Shown one piece after another: positions 12,654-26,660 of a stretch of DNA of 64,000 bases. The stretch is from Anthopleura xanthogrammica (taxonomy: Eukaryota > Cnidaria > Anthozoa > Actiniaria > Actiniidae), in NCBI GenBank assembly GCA_964019055.1, contig OZ025213.1, forward strand, positions 1,240,001 to 1,304,000, written 5' to 3'. A program made the position numbers and the translations under genes. The stretch's first letter is position 1. Every line of letters starts with the position of its first letter. The notes below the pieces were generated by a model that made no database searches, was not told the DNA's origin, and saw only the letters and a list, made by a program, of their open reading frames with translations.

Positions 12654-13469
12654 CTTTTATTATTTTATTCTCTTGGGAATGATTTCAAACCAGCAATAAG
12701 GTGGATAGCAATGTCGCTCAATATTATCGATACTTAAATACATGCTATATTCTGTTATACCATCCTCTTCATTATCAATAATATTAGATATTTATTGAAA
12801 GTTGAAGTCCATTGTCCAAAATGTCCCAGGTATCTGTAAGCATGCTTTATTCAGATGTTATGCTAGTACTATTTCCTAAACTAAAGCCTTTATACGTTAT
12901 ACATACTGGGGAGTGATTACAGACATTGCGCCACTGCAGAATAGACGAGAAGCTAAAGTAGGAATAAGAGCCGCTCTGCACTGAGAAATTGGTTATTCAT
13001 CAGCGAGGGAGTCAAATATTTATCTCAGCGGTAGATCACATTCTTACTCTTGATGAATTAATAATCTGTGATTTGCAGCTGTTTTTTCCTAAAGGATCTA
13101 ACGAGAACAACACAGAATAGTTAATAAAACATAATATATATGTAATATTAATCAATAGTCAAGACTGCGACTGACTGTTTGCTACGTGCCGCCTGAGCGG
13201 TTTGAGTCAGGACGTACGCATTGGGAAAGTACTAGTCTTTTGTTTTCTTTCTTTACCGGACACTAGAAGGAACTTAATTCCGTGCGTGGCAAATTTGGCT
13301 AATTTTCTCGGCGTTCAACCCGTGAAACTATTTGTAAATGTCAGCACAAACAATACAAAAATAGCTAGTTTAAAAACATTAAAACCAAACAAGCACAAGA
13401 AAAAGCAAACGCAACAAAACAAAAGAAAAAAACGAACACGTAGGAATTTCAAAAAAGTAGTTTGATCTT

Positions 13470-14290
13470 CCTGTACACCAGGTGCAACAATTTTCAGACA
13501 TACTTCCTTCGATTACGTTATAACCGAAAATTCAAAATCTTATCAAAGTAGGATTCGCTAGCCTGTCAAGATGGATGTTAGGCAGACACAAAATGTCTTA
13601 ACAGTCTTGTTTTCATGTGCACCAGGTGCAATAATTTAAAAATATACTTCAGTTTTGCCCGAAATATCAATCTTGCATGAAAATAAAATTCTTTAAACTA
13701 CCAAAATTTGATGTCATGTATGCGGATACAACATGTCTTAACAGTCCGGTGTTCCTGTTCACCAAATGTCACAATTTCCAACCAAAAAGTTATGACTAAT
13801 AAGTTATGACCAAAAAAAAAAACAGTCTGTTTTTAATATAGAATTTTCTAAAATACTGTATCAAGATTTGATGCAAGACGGATACAACATGTCTTAACAG
13901 TCCGGTGTTCCTCTGCATCAAATGTCACAATTTCAAAACAATAAGCTATTGCCAAAAACTTAATATCTTTTTAACGTAGAACTTGCTAAACTATCAAGAT
14001 TTGATGCTAAGCCGATACAAAATGTCTTAACGATTTAGTGTTTCTTTGCATCAGATGTCACTTATTCCAAACATACTTCCTTTCAATAATACTTGACTAA
14101 AATCAAATTAGGTCATTTAGATCTATCTAGGTTTGCTTAGGATCCAAAATGTCTTAACGGAGTGGTTTTCCTATGCAATAGTAGCCATATTTCCTAATCA
14201 TACTTCCTTTAAATGACATATCATCTCTAACCAATGTGGAATTCGGTAAACTATCAAAGGTTGCTTAAGGGTGCAAAAAGGTATAATGTT
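13470..14290 (+). repeat. Diverged tandem repeat, about 130-155 bp unit, 5-6 copies
   Basis: The phrase atgtcttaac recurs near 13593, 13733, 13889, 14022 and 14149, giving spacings of 140, 156, 133 and 127. Each is followed by a (t)gcaccag/tcaccaaatgtcacaattt-like block and preceded by ctatcaa(g/a)atttgatg. Copies have diverged by substitutions and indels, so the array is old. No coding potential is seen. Confidence 0.75.
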
Positions 14291-14493
14291 CATTTGGACT
14301 GAGGAAGTATTACTAACCCTAAACCGTCTTTAGCCATGAAATTAATCTCTTAGAAATTTATAGAGAGTTTGCTAGACTATCCTATAATACGATAAGCTGT
14401 AATTAGACCTCAGCTTTCCAATGAGTTTTATTTTACCAACCGAAACCAGATTCCTCGCACAAGTTTCGAGAATATATTAAAAGAAGTCGACGT

Positions 14494-14773
14494 CATTACA
14501 CCCATTTTCAAAACTACGCGACCTGGACGACTCCAGTCGTCTGAAATTTTGGCTTCCGTCAATCAAAGTTAGCACGAGCCGAGTTATAAGAAATTACCGC
14601 TCAACCAATCAGGAACAACCGTAATGAACAAGGTATTTTAGAAAATGCCTTAGAATTTCTTTATCGCTCGCAGTCGGAATGAACTCGGCCCTTCGTAACT
14701 TCGATTGACGGAAGCCTAGATTCCAGACAACTGGAGCTCTCAAGGTCGCGTAATTTTGAGAATGGGTGTAATG
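14494..14773. mobile_element. MITE with long (about 85-90 bp) inverted repeats
   Basis: The left arm (14494 to about 14585) and the reverse complement of the right arm (about 14682-14773) share cattacacccatt.tcaaaa, tacgcgacct, ctccagt.gtctg, ggcttccgtcaatc and gggccgagtt-like blocks. About 95 bp of unrelated sequence separates them. No transposase is encoded. The target duplication is unclear, so the superfamily is not assigned. Confidence 0.65.
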
Positions 14774-16435
14774 GCGGCCTTGGGAGGGAGGGACGCGCAT
14801 ACAAACTGAACTTTATGTTAAAACATTTTTTTTACGCTAAAATTAAGTCGAAAACGTGAGAGAAATCTCGTTTTATCTCTTGTCTGGTCACTGAAAAAGC
14901 CCTGTGGGACTTGATATTGGTTATCGATATCTATATCTGACCAAATTCTTGATGATGGAGTTCATGTAAATTTGGCGGGAAATTTTCGCGCCAAAACGTG
15001 CGTGCTCGCCATCAGCCTTGGGACTCATTTAATAAGCTGCTAAACACGATATTAGAGTTTTTAATACCTTTTCAAAATGTAGTTCGTGACAAAATTAAGA
15101 ACATTTATTACTAAATTCAAAGTTGTTAAGGAGAATTCTAAAATTTACCATTTATGTCAAAATTGCTTGTCATATTAAAGATTTAAGGATAAAGAAACGG
15201 AAATGAATCAATTGTAAAAAGATTTATTAATGTTATTACGTTCATAAAAAAAACATGTCCAATAAACTTGGCCAATGTTTATTTCCCTCAAATAAACTTC
15301 TTTTTTAAGATTATAATTTGGATCTAAAAATTTTATTTCGGTCGAAGGATTTCATATTCTTTCTTCAAAACGTTTTTATTTTCATTTTTTTTTTAATTAT
15401 CATTATTTTGCCGGTGTTTTATTTGTTTTTATGTAATGGTTTTCTGTTTATTTTTTCACAGTTCTATTTTTCGTATTTTCATAAAGTTATTCCCTTAGAT
15501 AACCGTTTTCATGTTGCTTTTTATTAGTCTCATTATTTCAAAGTTTGTGGACTATATTCTCAAATCTCATTTCTCATTTTCCCATTTTTATTTCCATTAT
15601 TTTTATTTGGATCAGTTAATAATCATCAAAACGTACCAAAATCATTTGATTATCTAATTAATATCGTGTATGGATTATTAGTATAAACAAACTTATCTGA
15701 CGTTATTGCTTTTTCAAGAACCTCTGATGAATTTTGTGAAGATGTTCAATCTTGTTTGACCATTTTATTTCGTATTCCCACTTCACACATCTTATAAAAT
15801 GGTTGTTAAAATCAGCTGGTTAGAATCCATGAATCCCGATTCTGTAGTATGTAGTAAAAACAATCCCCACAGGGGTGGTGACAGGAAAGTTTTGTACTGA
15901 ATAAAGTGAAAAAAAATTGCATGCAAACCAATAAAATTTTCCTCCATCGTTATTTTCAGTGATATAATGATATAAAGATTTGTTTTTGCTTCTTGCCTTG
16001 ACCCAGAGCTTGTTTTGTCTCTCCTAATCATGCAATTAAATCAAGTTTTTCTTATGAATCTTACTCCTACACATTAAGTCATCAAGGGTTTATAATTAGC
16101 CCATTATTAGCTTTCCAGGTGGGCGCCCTTAAAATAGACCTTTTATCTTTCCTCTAAAAAAAAGTATGAGTCAAAGTGTTAAATAATAACGTTACCACTC
16201 AAATCTGTTACCAATCAGCTGCAAATCTTTCATATAACATTAAGGAATACCTCGGTGTGACTCATCCTGAGGATGTAAATGGTCTTGCTACTTTGCTGCT
16301 AAGCGCCAATTGGCATTGCTTGGAATTAAGATAATTATTTTAGGTGTTATATGATTTCTATTCTCATTAGCATTATTTAAACATCTGTAAATTTTCCCAG
16401 ATTAAAGTTTTCTCGTTGAGTAGCAGGAAAACAAA

Positions 16436-16790
16436 AGCGAGTATCATTGAATGATGTCGTAGTCGATCTGGGGGACCCAATACAGATCATTGAGGCATTC
16501 CTGATCGAAGAGCTCAGGTTTGTTAGTTGTTCATTTTAGATCTCTCAGATTATTTCACAGATGTTATTGAAGTGAGGTTGTAGTTGTTCTGGGAGACCCA
16601 ATACAAATCCTTGAGACATTGCCAATCGAAGAGTCCAGGTCGTTTAGTTTGTTCATTTTTTGGATCTCTCAGATTATTACATAGATGTTATTGAAGGGAA
16701 AAATTCGATGTGGGGGACCCAATACAAATCCCTGAGGCATTCCTGATCCAAGACTCCAGGCTGGTTAATTTGTTTATTTTAGATCCCTTG
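16436..16790 (+). repeat. 120-bp tandem repeat, 3 copies
   Basis: The block gggggacccaatacaaatcc and the following (c)tgatcgaagag.ccagg and gatctctcagattatt blocks recur with anchors near 16472, 16591 and 16712. The period is about 120 bp. Copies differ by point changes. No open frame spans the array. Confidence 0.85.
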
Positions 16791-17070
16791 ACCTTGGAGA
16801 TTTTTTTCCTGATCATCGCTTTAACACTTACGAACTCTAGTTAATCTGCACTTAGCTTGGGATAACCGAAAAATCAAAGACTAATGACGGTGGATGAATT
16901 GATTTCGAAAAGAAACGTATTTTGCGCAATGTTGTCGATTAACTGCAACATTAATTCCCTTTGATTATCAGCTTAGAACATGACGAAAAAGCGTAACATC
17001 ATTCAGTGATAAGCTATATAAAAATCGTGTGATTTTTTCTCTTAAAAAATTCGTATAGGTAATCGCATGA

Positions 17071-17195
17071 TTTTGAGTGCAATTTAGAATAAATTATGAC
17101 GAGTAAATTTTTCAATGTTTAACAAAATTGCACGAGCCGTTAGGCGAGTGCAATTTGTAATCATTGAAAAATTTACGATAAATTTGCACTCAAAA
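17071..17195. mobile_element. Hairpin MITE around gagccgttaggcga
   Basis: Nearly continuous palindrome. The outer ends ttttgagtgcaattt and aaatttgcactcaaaa are complementary, the middle arms gtaaatttttcaatg and cattgaaaaatttac are perfect, and the inner attgcac/gtgcaat stem surrounds the loop. The structure fits a small foldback or MITE. Its neighbour 17196-17260 repeats aatttgcact fragments and may be a damaged second copy. Confidence 0.6.
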
Positions 17196-19983
17196 ATTTC
17201 AAAATTTGCACTGCCTTAGCGAATTTAGAATAAATTGAGGTGCTCTCAGCCAATCAGAGTGCAGAAATTTTTGTATGTATATGATTATACAAGAAATTTG
17301 AAAGCTGTTTGGTTGGAGAATGTTGACTGAATTCTTATAAGGAGATTTTTACGGTTTTGAGATAATTCATTGCGGAAGGCATCGTTAGTTTATTCGTGTT
17401 GAATTGGTAAACGATTATGCTTTTCTACACTATGGCATCATGCGAGATTGTAGTATGCGATGTACAATTACGTCTTTAAGGGGTGAGGTGTGCGGCCATC
17501 CCTAGGTAGCTCCCCTCCCCCTCAAGAAAGCACGTACTCCATAGTTTTTAGAAAATAAAGGAAAAAGGTTAGTTAACACTTTTAAATATACGTTCTTATA
17601 TCTAAAATAACATACATATTATTATTATTAATATTATTATTATTATTATTATTATACATATATCTTTACATTCTTTATTGATGTGACGTCTGTTGATCAC
17701 ATCAATTTACAAAAGACTTTACTGAGGTGAAGCTTCGAGAATCATAAAAAGTGCTTTAAAACCTTAATTTGTTTTCCTAAAGAATATTTTTGGTTATTAG
17801 TTCGAGATATTCCCGTTTTCCCGCTGTTATTTCTACCATAAATCGTTTGGAATATTTAATCTAATAATTGTTTAATGATTCTTTCTGAAGGTGAATAGTA
17901 TTTTGTAATGCAGACCTAAAACAGCACGTTCGAGTCATTCACAGACAATCCGTCGCGCTTGGACCGCTGATATTATCGGTTCTTCGTAGAGCAAATATCG
18001 AACTGTTTTACTTTTTCCGGTGTTTTACCGTTGGTATTAGGCTCATCATGCAACGATAATAAAAGCTACCGTTCGCTCAATAAAAAACATAAGACATAAT
18101 CAAGAGGCGAACAAGAAAGGTCTTGACATTCAAGTACAAATTCGTTTTCATTTGCCTTTAAAATGAATTAATTAGGGACCGATAACCTAGTATTGACTTT
18201 TTTAGAAAGAAAAACTAAAATATGATGAAAAGGAGAATTTTTTGTTTATTTCCAAGCAAATAAGCAAGGTTTTGAACTCAAGTACGAATTTGTGTTTATT
18301 TGCTTTTCAAATGAATGAATTAGGGACGGTAACCTTTGGTGACTTTTTTGGAATCATGAATTATAAATTGCCTGCTTCGAATAGGTGGGAGGAAAACGTT
18401 TTATTTTTTAAGTATCGCGAATTATTTATTAAATTTGTGGAATAAGATATGAATGATTTCTGTCGAGAAATGAAAAAGAATTATTTGTTATTTTTTACTT
18501 TGTCCTTCCTTTCCTTTCCTTTTCTTTCTCTCTTTCTCTCTCTGTCTTTTGATGTCTCTCTCCACTTCTTTCTTTCTCTTTTTGCTTTTGTTTCTTTTTT
18601 CATTCCATTTCTTGCATTCACTCTTTCATTCCTGCTTGATTAACCTGTCATCCAACAAGCGAAAAAGAAATAGATTTTTATTTTTCTATTCATTAATTTT
18701 CTTTGAAAAATATAATTGTTGTAAAATAAGCTTAAGGGTACTAAAGTTTACCATTATAAGCAATTCTCTATCATATTATATCGAAGGTTAATTTACTTTT
18801 GTTGTAAGTCCGGAATTTCTTGGGGATAATCTTGGTGCGTCACACTGTTCTAAGCTTGATGCAAAACCTTGCTTTCTTTCCTTCTTTTTATTTCTATAAA
18901 TTCACTCATCAACTTTACGAAGCGTTGGGGGGAAAAATAATATATTCTTCATTCTTCTTTCTGAATGCTGCGAGCGCCGGTCTATCAATAACTAATTTTG
19001 TATAGTAGCTTCAACCGTATATTGGTAAATTATAACGAGAGTCTTTTACAAGCCAAAACTAGGCTCAACCAACACGTTTTGCCAATACATTTCTTTCTGC
19101 AGAAATACAGAATACTTTTCTTTACTCTTACGTTACATTTCGAATGTTTATGCTTTATTTGTTATACAATATTTATCGAGACAACTTCTCTTTTGAGGGC
19201 TACAAATGTAGCAAGGCGACAAAAAACTCGTGCATCGTCGAATTGTCAGTCGATAAGGAAAGATAATGTATATTCAACGATACACTAACAGCATGAAAAC
19301 ATACCATGTCTCATTGAGCAATAAAGTCGGCTTTTATTCTAGTTTTTCTTGAGTTTTTCTACACGTAAGAATTACGGAGATTTGAAACGGAATGTAAAAT
19401 TGGCGGTGTAGGATATGGCACGTTCGACTAGCAGATGAATAGATAATCCATATTATTCGGAAAGAATAGTATTAGTCATAAGAAATGATATTAAAGGAAT
19501 ATAGGAAATGTCGAATTAAAATCCTTGAATTTTTTTAAAATCTATTGTACTCCATTCTTGCTCGGTTGGAGCTCTTTGTAGTTGGTTTGATTTCAATTTT
19601 TTCTCGCTGTTTTTGGGTCCGGAAATATGATCAGAACTGAGCCAAAAACCTTGCTCTGACTGACCAATTGCTGGAGATCCCTAGATAAGATAAGATTGAG
19701 GAAGACACGCTTATCGGCCATATTGAGTTTACAGCTATCTATCTTTCCCCCTTAGTATATCCGTCTACAAATAAACAATGCTTCGTAATAATCATCCTAA
19801 TGGTTCTGGGCGTTTTAGAATTGCCCAATACTTAGTTTTTGATATTTAAATGTAAAAACTTATGACGAGAAGTGCAGTGCATTGTGGTCATATATCTTGA
19901 CTAGGTCTGGCTCAGCCTGACATTGTCACGTCAGTTTATCAATTCTGTTTACTTTGATTCACTTTGTTTAACTCTTGGGTCGG

Positions 19984-20067
19984 TATAAAAATACTGTCAT
20001 TCGCTATTTGATACAAAACGAGTGGTGAAACCCGAGCGCTAGCATCTTTTGAAACTGTATTCTCCAG
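19984..20067 (+). promoter_or_regulatory. Possible TATA promoter with a short non-coding first exon
   Basis: A TATAAAA box at 19984-19990 is followed, at the usual distance, by about 50-70 bases that end in a strong donor (tctccag then gtaagt) at 20067/20068. There is no ATG before the donor that opens a useful frame, so this would be a 5' UTR exon. No partner coding exon was identified; the exon-like segment at 24358-24474 is a candidate. It lies inside the RBM41-like intron and could belong to a nested gene or be fortuitous. Confidence 0.3.
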
Positions 20068-21932
20068 GTAAGTACAAAGTTTCCAAGAAATTTAAATTAG
20101 GGATTTTGGCTTTTCTAAAATAAAATTGTTAAGCCTATTTAGATAAATAATTCCGTTCATTTTAAAGTTTTTGAAAAAGACAACTTATTCACTGTTTTGC
20201 ACTTTTTACATTAAAATATGCTTGTTGACTTCAAAAACAGAGCGTAAATTACAATTTTAAGAATTATAGAATCGTCATTTAGTGAAATTAAGACGTCTAG
20301 AGCATCTAAATGGCTTCCTCTCGAAATGTGATATGATTCAGTCTTCTCGCTAAAAAACAACCCGGAAAAGGAATATTTCTGAGTCTAATTTTAAGTTTTA
20401 AGCGATGAAAATGAACAGGAAAAACTCATATACGAAATAGAAAAAATAGAAATAAAATGTAGTTAATTGTAATTTTGAAATTACAATTAATTTGTAATTT
20501 TGAAATAAAACTCGATCTAGGCAGTTAAAAGGTTTCCAGCAAGCAGTCGAAAGGTTTCCTTTGGGGATTCGTTTTGGCTAGTTTTGTACATTTCAGGAAG
20601 GTTTAGAGAATGATAAAAAAAAAACAATAAAAAATTAATGGAATACTTTCGATAACCTGTTTTACTTGAATAAATATCTATCAAAAATGTATATTTTGAT
20701 AATACAAAAGTGATCGCAATTTATACCTCGATAAAGGCAAAACTGAAAAATGAGACCTTATTTTTTTATTTTATTGCTAAGTAATTATGCTTGTCAGTAG
20801 GGTATTTTTATACCTTGACTTGTCCGTTGTTCTTGCTTATCAGTTTTTTATTACTCACAGAGATAATGTAAAACGATTATTTCATCAATTTTTCATTGTT
20901 TATATTTACGTGCACCGGCGAAGGCTTGTTAAACCTACCGATAAGGTAATCTTCCTTTAAACCTATTTAGAAAATTAAATATAACTACGTTTAAGAGTAG
21001 ACCACAAGGAAAATTTATAGAACAGGAGGGGGCAGTCGTATCCCTCCCCCCCCCCCCCCCACCTATCTTTTTTTAGAATACTGCTTGAGCGCACGAACTC
21101 AACCTTAATCTAAACAAAGCCACAACATTCTTCTCCAGACTCAAACAAATATTGACGTTTTTAAGATTTTTCACTGAAGTGTATATGTAATCCAATGGTT
21201 CTTATTCGAAAACACTGTCAAAAAATCTTGACTTAATTTCCAAAACGTCTTGACATTCTCATTGGATTTCGATAATCTTTAAAACCTGTGTCACTGAACC
21301 ACGACAAAATCTCTTTTTAAAGACTTTAATTCCCAAGACTTTTATTTGAAAAATAATCACTTTTTCAGACACAAGCCAAGATGTGTGGAGCCTCTAGATC
21401 CCGTGTCGTTCAACTACGAAATAATTCCTCTTTTAAAACTTTAATACCGTCGAAATACATTCTAAAAAAATATTAAATTTCAAGACATAAACAAGCCACA
21501 CAGTGTGTATCTTTAATGAGAAAAGTCTAAAAATAACAAAAGGTGTTTGTGGATGTTTAGACACCAAAGTTTGAGGATAATTAGTGTTTTTTTTATGATA
21601 TATAACTACGAGTAGGAGGAATGAATCGAGAAGGTAGAACAGTCCGTCTAGTATATTGGAATATAGGAGTGGCTGTATCCACACAAGACTTCCACAATAC
21701 TTTAATTTGTAATTGTAAGAAAGTCAAAATTAAAATCCTACAATTGGGAGTATTTGCATCCGGGGTTCCTTTGTTGCGATAAGAGAGCACTTCCTTGGAA
21801 ATAAGAAACTAGTTGGAGATGAATTAGATGACGGATATTTCTAGAAAACTTTCTAGATTGGTTAGATTCATTGTTTGACGATAACAGCCTCGAATACATG
21901 TCTGGGCAAGTGGGATAAATGAATAAACGTGT

Positions 21933-22201
21933 GAATGAATGAATGAATGAATGAATGAATGAATGAATGAATGAATGAATGAATGAATGAATGAATGAAT
22001 GAATGAATGAATGAATGAATGAATGAATGAATGAATGAATGAATGAATGAATGAATGAATGAATGAATGAATGAATGAATGAATGAATGAATGAATGAAT
22101 GAATGAATGAATGAATGAATGAATGAATGAATGAATGAATGAATGAATGAATGAATGAATGAATGAATGAATGAATGAATGAATGAATGAATGAATGAAT
22201 G
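21933..22201. repeat. (AATG)n tetranucleotide array, about 67 units
   Basis: Uninterrupted gaat repeat of about 269 bp, followed by degenerate copies to about 22275. The His-Ser-Phe-Ile reading frames on the - strand are by-products of the repeat. Confidence 0.95.
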
Positions 22202-22289
22202 GAAGAAATGAATGAACATACGAAAGAATGAATATGTGAATGAATATGCGAATGAATGAGTGAATGATTGATTGAATATATGAAAGAGC

Positions 22290-22400
22290 CATGAGGGCCA
22301 CACGTTTTTTTGAGGGCCACAAGTTTATAAGTGTTTCACTTTTAAGTGTTGTACCCTCGTGAAATAAAGACTTCACTTCACATCACTTCACAATGAAAGA
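22290..22400 (+). mobile_element. Possible LINE 3' tail
   Basis: Contains gagggccacaagtttataag and ends in taccctcgtgaaataaagac followed by short ttcac repeats. It resembles non-LTR 3' untranslated ends with a terminal AATAAA and a short tandem tail. No coding sequence is attached, so the call rests on the tail style alone. Confidence 0.35.
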
Positions 22401-22480
22401 TCGAGTAAACAAATAAGTTGCATGAGCTAGTTAATTCATGAACGAACAAAAAATGATCGAATGAATAAATGAATGCATGT

Positions 22481-22620
22481 GAGGTGGAGGGAGGGGGTGG
22501 ATGGATGGATGGATGAATGGATGGATGGAGGGAGGGAGGGAGGGAGGGAGGGAGGGAGGGATGGAGGGAGGAAGGTGGAATGATGGATGGATGGATGGAT
22601 GTTTGGAAGGATGGATAGAT
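22481..22620. repeat. (GGAT)n/(GGGA)n purine-rich microsatellite
   Basis: Interleaved ggat and ggga tetranucleotides with occasional gaat units, about 140 bp. It lies near the AATG array and has a related motif, so a common origin by slippage is possible. Confidence 0.9.
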
Positions 22621-24357
22621 AGTTGAATGAATGCATAGATAGACAAGCCAACGAATGATTTAATAAGTTAAATAATAAATATCTAATTGAATAGCTACGT
22701 ACCATGGCTAGTATTAGTCTAAGACGTACAAGAGAGAGAAATAAAAGAATAAACGAGACATAAAAGAGTCATCGACAAGCTGCTAAGTGTTCGAACATTA
22801 TGTAATGGTAAATACACCCTAAAGGGTTTCGTAGCCGCCTTACTCCACATTTTAAAATAGAATTAACGCATACATGCGAGCAAAAACATCATCACTGATG
22901 CGTAAATATATGTATATATAACCAACTATTTTCATAAATTTAGAGCGCCTTCCTATTACAGATATACCGAATCAAAAAAGTAGCAGCAGATTTGGGATTC
23001 CTAAACTTATTTTCATTCGATTTTTCATATCAATGGTGCTTTGAGAGTTGACAACCAAAGCCTTCAAAATTAGGATGAACATCTTACCACGCATGCGCCA
23101 ATTCTCCTCTATAAATTATTCATATCAAAAACGAAATCCATGCTCTTACAAGTGTAAATAAATTCATATGTTTGCAAGATTCTTATCACGAATATTATCA
23201 TGTAGTAATTTGACCGTAAATCCTTGCATAATCCTAACCATGTCACAATGACCCTGACCCGCCATCTTGGCTTTACTTTGCCTTTTTATCTAGAAAATTA
23301 TCGATATCAGTACATGCAATCCTTTTAAGTAAAAATTCATTTTATTGTTAGTGGGTTGGTGAACTTGAACTTGACGGACTACGACATAGTTGTTTCCAGA
23401 TTTGTTGCGAAAAGTTTAACTATAGACTTAAATACCAATTAAGTGCTTTAGATAATATTTTGTTTAACATCAATTTTCTCCTTACTTTTCAACAACAAAG
23501 TTCAACAATTTAGTTAACACGTACTTTGTTTTAAGCCATTTAAGTTCTCAATCCTTATTTTTTCTATTATAGATCTCAATTGTTTGATTTTTTGAAATTT
23601 CGGGGAAAATATTCATATTATAATATTCTATCTAGAGAATTCAATTTCAAGACATTTCCAAGACAACTTCTTTAAAATTAAAATACTAATTCTAAATTCG
23701 CTAGAACGTCTGTATAAATACGATGTCCTGTTATTGTAGCTTTGAAAGTGCTTTTGGCGTTGCTGAATATCTGGAATATTCCTCAACTGAGCAAAATGGC
23801 GAGGAAAACTGGACGATAAAGTTAATCCAAATTGATCGTATTAACTTCTACTCTGTTAATGAGATCTTTACTGAGTAATTTCCAATAATGAGTTTACTTT
23901 GGAGCAATTTCGGATACACGGAGACAGCATAATTTCTATTGTCGGGAATCGTACCAATTTTCGTTTCAACGCTTTTAATTTCAGATTAACTTACGCATTT
24001 TCCATTCTAGAAAACACTCGGTATTACCTCTATCAAATAATTCGTTTTATCTCTAGCGGATTTTAAATTACACCGATCGAGATTATTGATTGTTAATTAG
24101 TTTCATAATGCATATTTTCTACGTCAGTTTTCCTGTGTGTTTTATAGTTGTATTCTGGTACATTCTATCATATGTGTTGTCCATGAATTACGTAGAAATA
24201 CCACGCATCATATAAAAAGATCTGATTTACCTAGTCTTTGAATGTTAGTGATTCGCGGTCCAATGAAGTTTTGCCCGCCAAAGATTTCAAATACTAAACA
24301 GCTGAGATAGCTTTTAATAGTTTATGATTTCAGAAATAGATTCAAACGTCATTGCAG

Positions 24358-24474
24358 GTACTAATACAGCTCCCTTGCCTTCTAAACACCGTTGTAAACA
24401 GCTCTCCTTTCATTGTCACTGGCTTTTTGCCGATTGAAAACACAGCAACCTAGGGGAAAACCGTACCCAACAAG
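24358..24474 (+). other. Exon-like segment between strong splice sites
   Basis: 117 nt preceded by cattgcag and followed by gtaaat. All three forward frames have stops before the donor, so it could only be a UTR or non-coding RNA exon. It might pair with the promoter-like first exon ending at 20067. Confidence 0.2.
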
Positions 24475-26660
24475 GTAAATTATTATACCTATTATCCTGT
24501 TCTACCGCTGCTATATTTTTGATATAGATTTTTTTCCTTTTTAACCCTTGATTTTAGCAGTTTAAGCGTCTTTCTTATCTCGTTTTTTTACCGTCTTTTA
24601 AGTCAATCAGTACGAGTTTTTTTTTTCCAGTCGTTTATTATGTTAATTTTCTTAATGTTCTTAAGGAAGATTTAGGTAACTATCGTTGTTTATGAATTAG
24701 GAAATAAAACAAAATCGAATGGAAGAAAAAAAAGGCACTTTAAATGAGAGAATTATGAGTTACCTTAGATGGGTAATAGTTTTTAACTTAACTAACCGTT
24801 TTTAGAGTGCTTGTATGTAATTCGATTTATTTTCGAGGCGCCTGCCATTATTTTCCGCAAGCACCTCCGAAAAAAATGTACAGGATAAAAATCCCTAATT
24901 TTGCAACCAAATGAGACCATTTTTACTCGCCTATACGACTTCTAACGCGAAAACTAGTGAAGATTCAAGATCACTATAGAATATAAGTAATAAGAAGTAA
25001 TAATATAGCTTTTAAAGTTCAATCGTTCCAAAAGTACGGCGAAAAGTGGAAAATAACTACTTTGTTTTCCGTATTGGGATTATCCAAACAAGTTTTATAT
25101 TTACACAATTTATATATTTTTTCCGTCCTGAAGACAAAGGAATCACAAAAAATCAGTCGAAAGATCACCAGATGCTATCTCTTGTAATTTCTTGAAATCT
25201 TTTAAGCTTTCAGAGCATTTGGTTTTCAAAAACTAATACTAGAAGAGGATAAATAAACTCGTATTGAAAAAGCCGGATCTCTTGTACTTGTATTGACTTT
25301 TCAACGGGTTCTTTTCCATCTATAAATACAACGGTTATGGCAATTTTTTGCACAGTGTTGGTACAGGATGTCATTTTGTTTTTTCCGAACGTTTTTTTTT
25401 TGTTTACAAAATAAGACACTTGTCACTTGAAAAACGACATTTTATCTTGTTCAAATTGACATGATGATTTTTCTTGTAATATCGTAGCATTCTACATTCT
25501 ATATTTAGGCAGTTTTGCACAAAGTTTGTTCCTTTACTAAAATCAATACGGAATTGATTATTTCCCGTTCACTGTTCAAATATAGTATTTCATTTGTTTT
25601 TAGCTTTGTTCGTTTGTAACTGTAGTTCCTTACATTATAGCAATATTGTAAGGTCCTGCGATGAGCATGCGCAGTAATTGCTTTTGACCTTGAGCGATAT
25701 ATATATATATTTTCATGCTGATTGACCAAAAAAAAGTACATTCGGCTTTCTTTCATTTCTTTCCCTAGGGAAGTTTTGCAAAAATAAGGAAATGGATTTC
25801 CATATATCGAACGGTTTCTCCTTTGATGGTGGTTTTACAACAGAAATCATCCTAACTCAAAAAAAAACTTTCCTCAAGGCTTTATGATTGAACCAATATT
25901 TCTCCCGCCAAACACTTCCCATCTCTCCTTTTAGCTGCCGACAACTTTTCCCCTCTAATTAGACCGATTATTCAACTTACTAATCTTTAATTAATAATAC
26001 CTATTCTGCCCTATCATTGGCCAGTTTTAATCGGTATACCATTGAACAATAAAGGTTTGGCGTTAAAATGTAAATATCCTCAGGCTGGTTTCGTTTTCTT
26101 GAAGGAATAGCGGCAAAACAACCAAGTATTTGATTTTCAGATTTCAATGGTCCTCTACGGTGCTGGGTTGTTCTATCAGTCGTGTTTGGTAAACTTTCAC
26201 GTGTGGTTATCTTTTGCCATCAGGAGATAGAAGCTTCGAGCTGGCATGGTAAAAATCTGGTTTATTCAAAAGATTTCGAAACACCTTTGGGAAAAATTGG
26301 CTTATTTTTTATTGCTCTTTTCTGGTTTGTCTAATCGAGAGCTTTATATATAGATTTATCTTTCTTTCGTTCTTTCTTTCAAGTATTACTGCCTTGAAAA
26401 AAAATCCTGTAATATTTTTAGGAAAACGTTATTTTTATTCTTATTTTCTTTCCTTTCTTTCCGGCCATACTTCTTTATTGATTATTTACTTCATGTTGTA
26501 GAAATATTTTCTTCTCTTTCTCTTTATGAGCCCGTAAAGTTCACAATTTAAAACGTAAATGTTTTCGGAGCATAGCTCCTTCATCAGACGTGAATAACAA
26601 AATTATTTATTTCCTTCCTTCCTTTCTTTCTTTCTCATTTCTTTCTTTTTTCTTTCTTTC

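Noticed and set aside
13202..13465. 87-codon frame with a very basic C-terminus.
   Set aside because: The basic end is due to an A-rich stretch; the N-terminal half shows no family resemblance.
21738..22376. Frames of repeated Ile-His-Ser-Phe on the - strand.
   Set aside because: Artefact of the AATG tetranucleotide, whose 12-bp phase keeps frames open.
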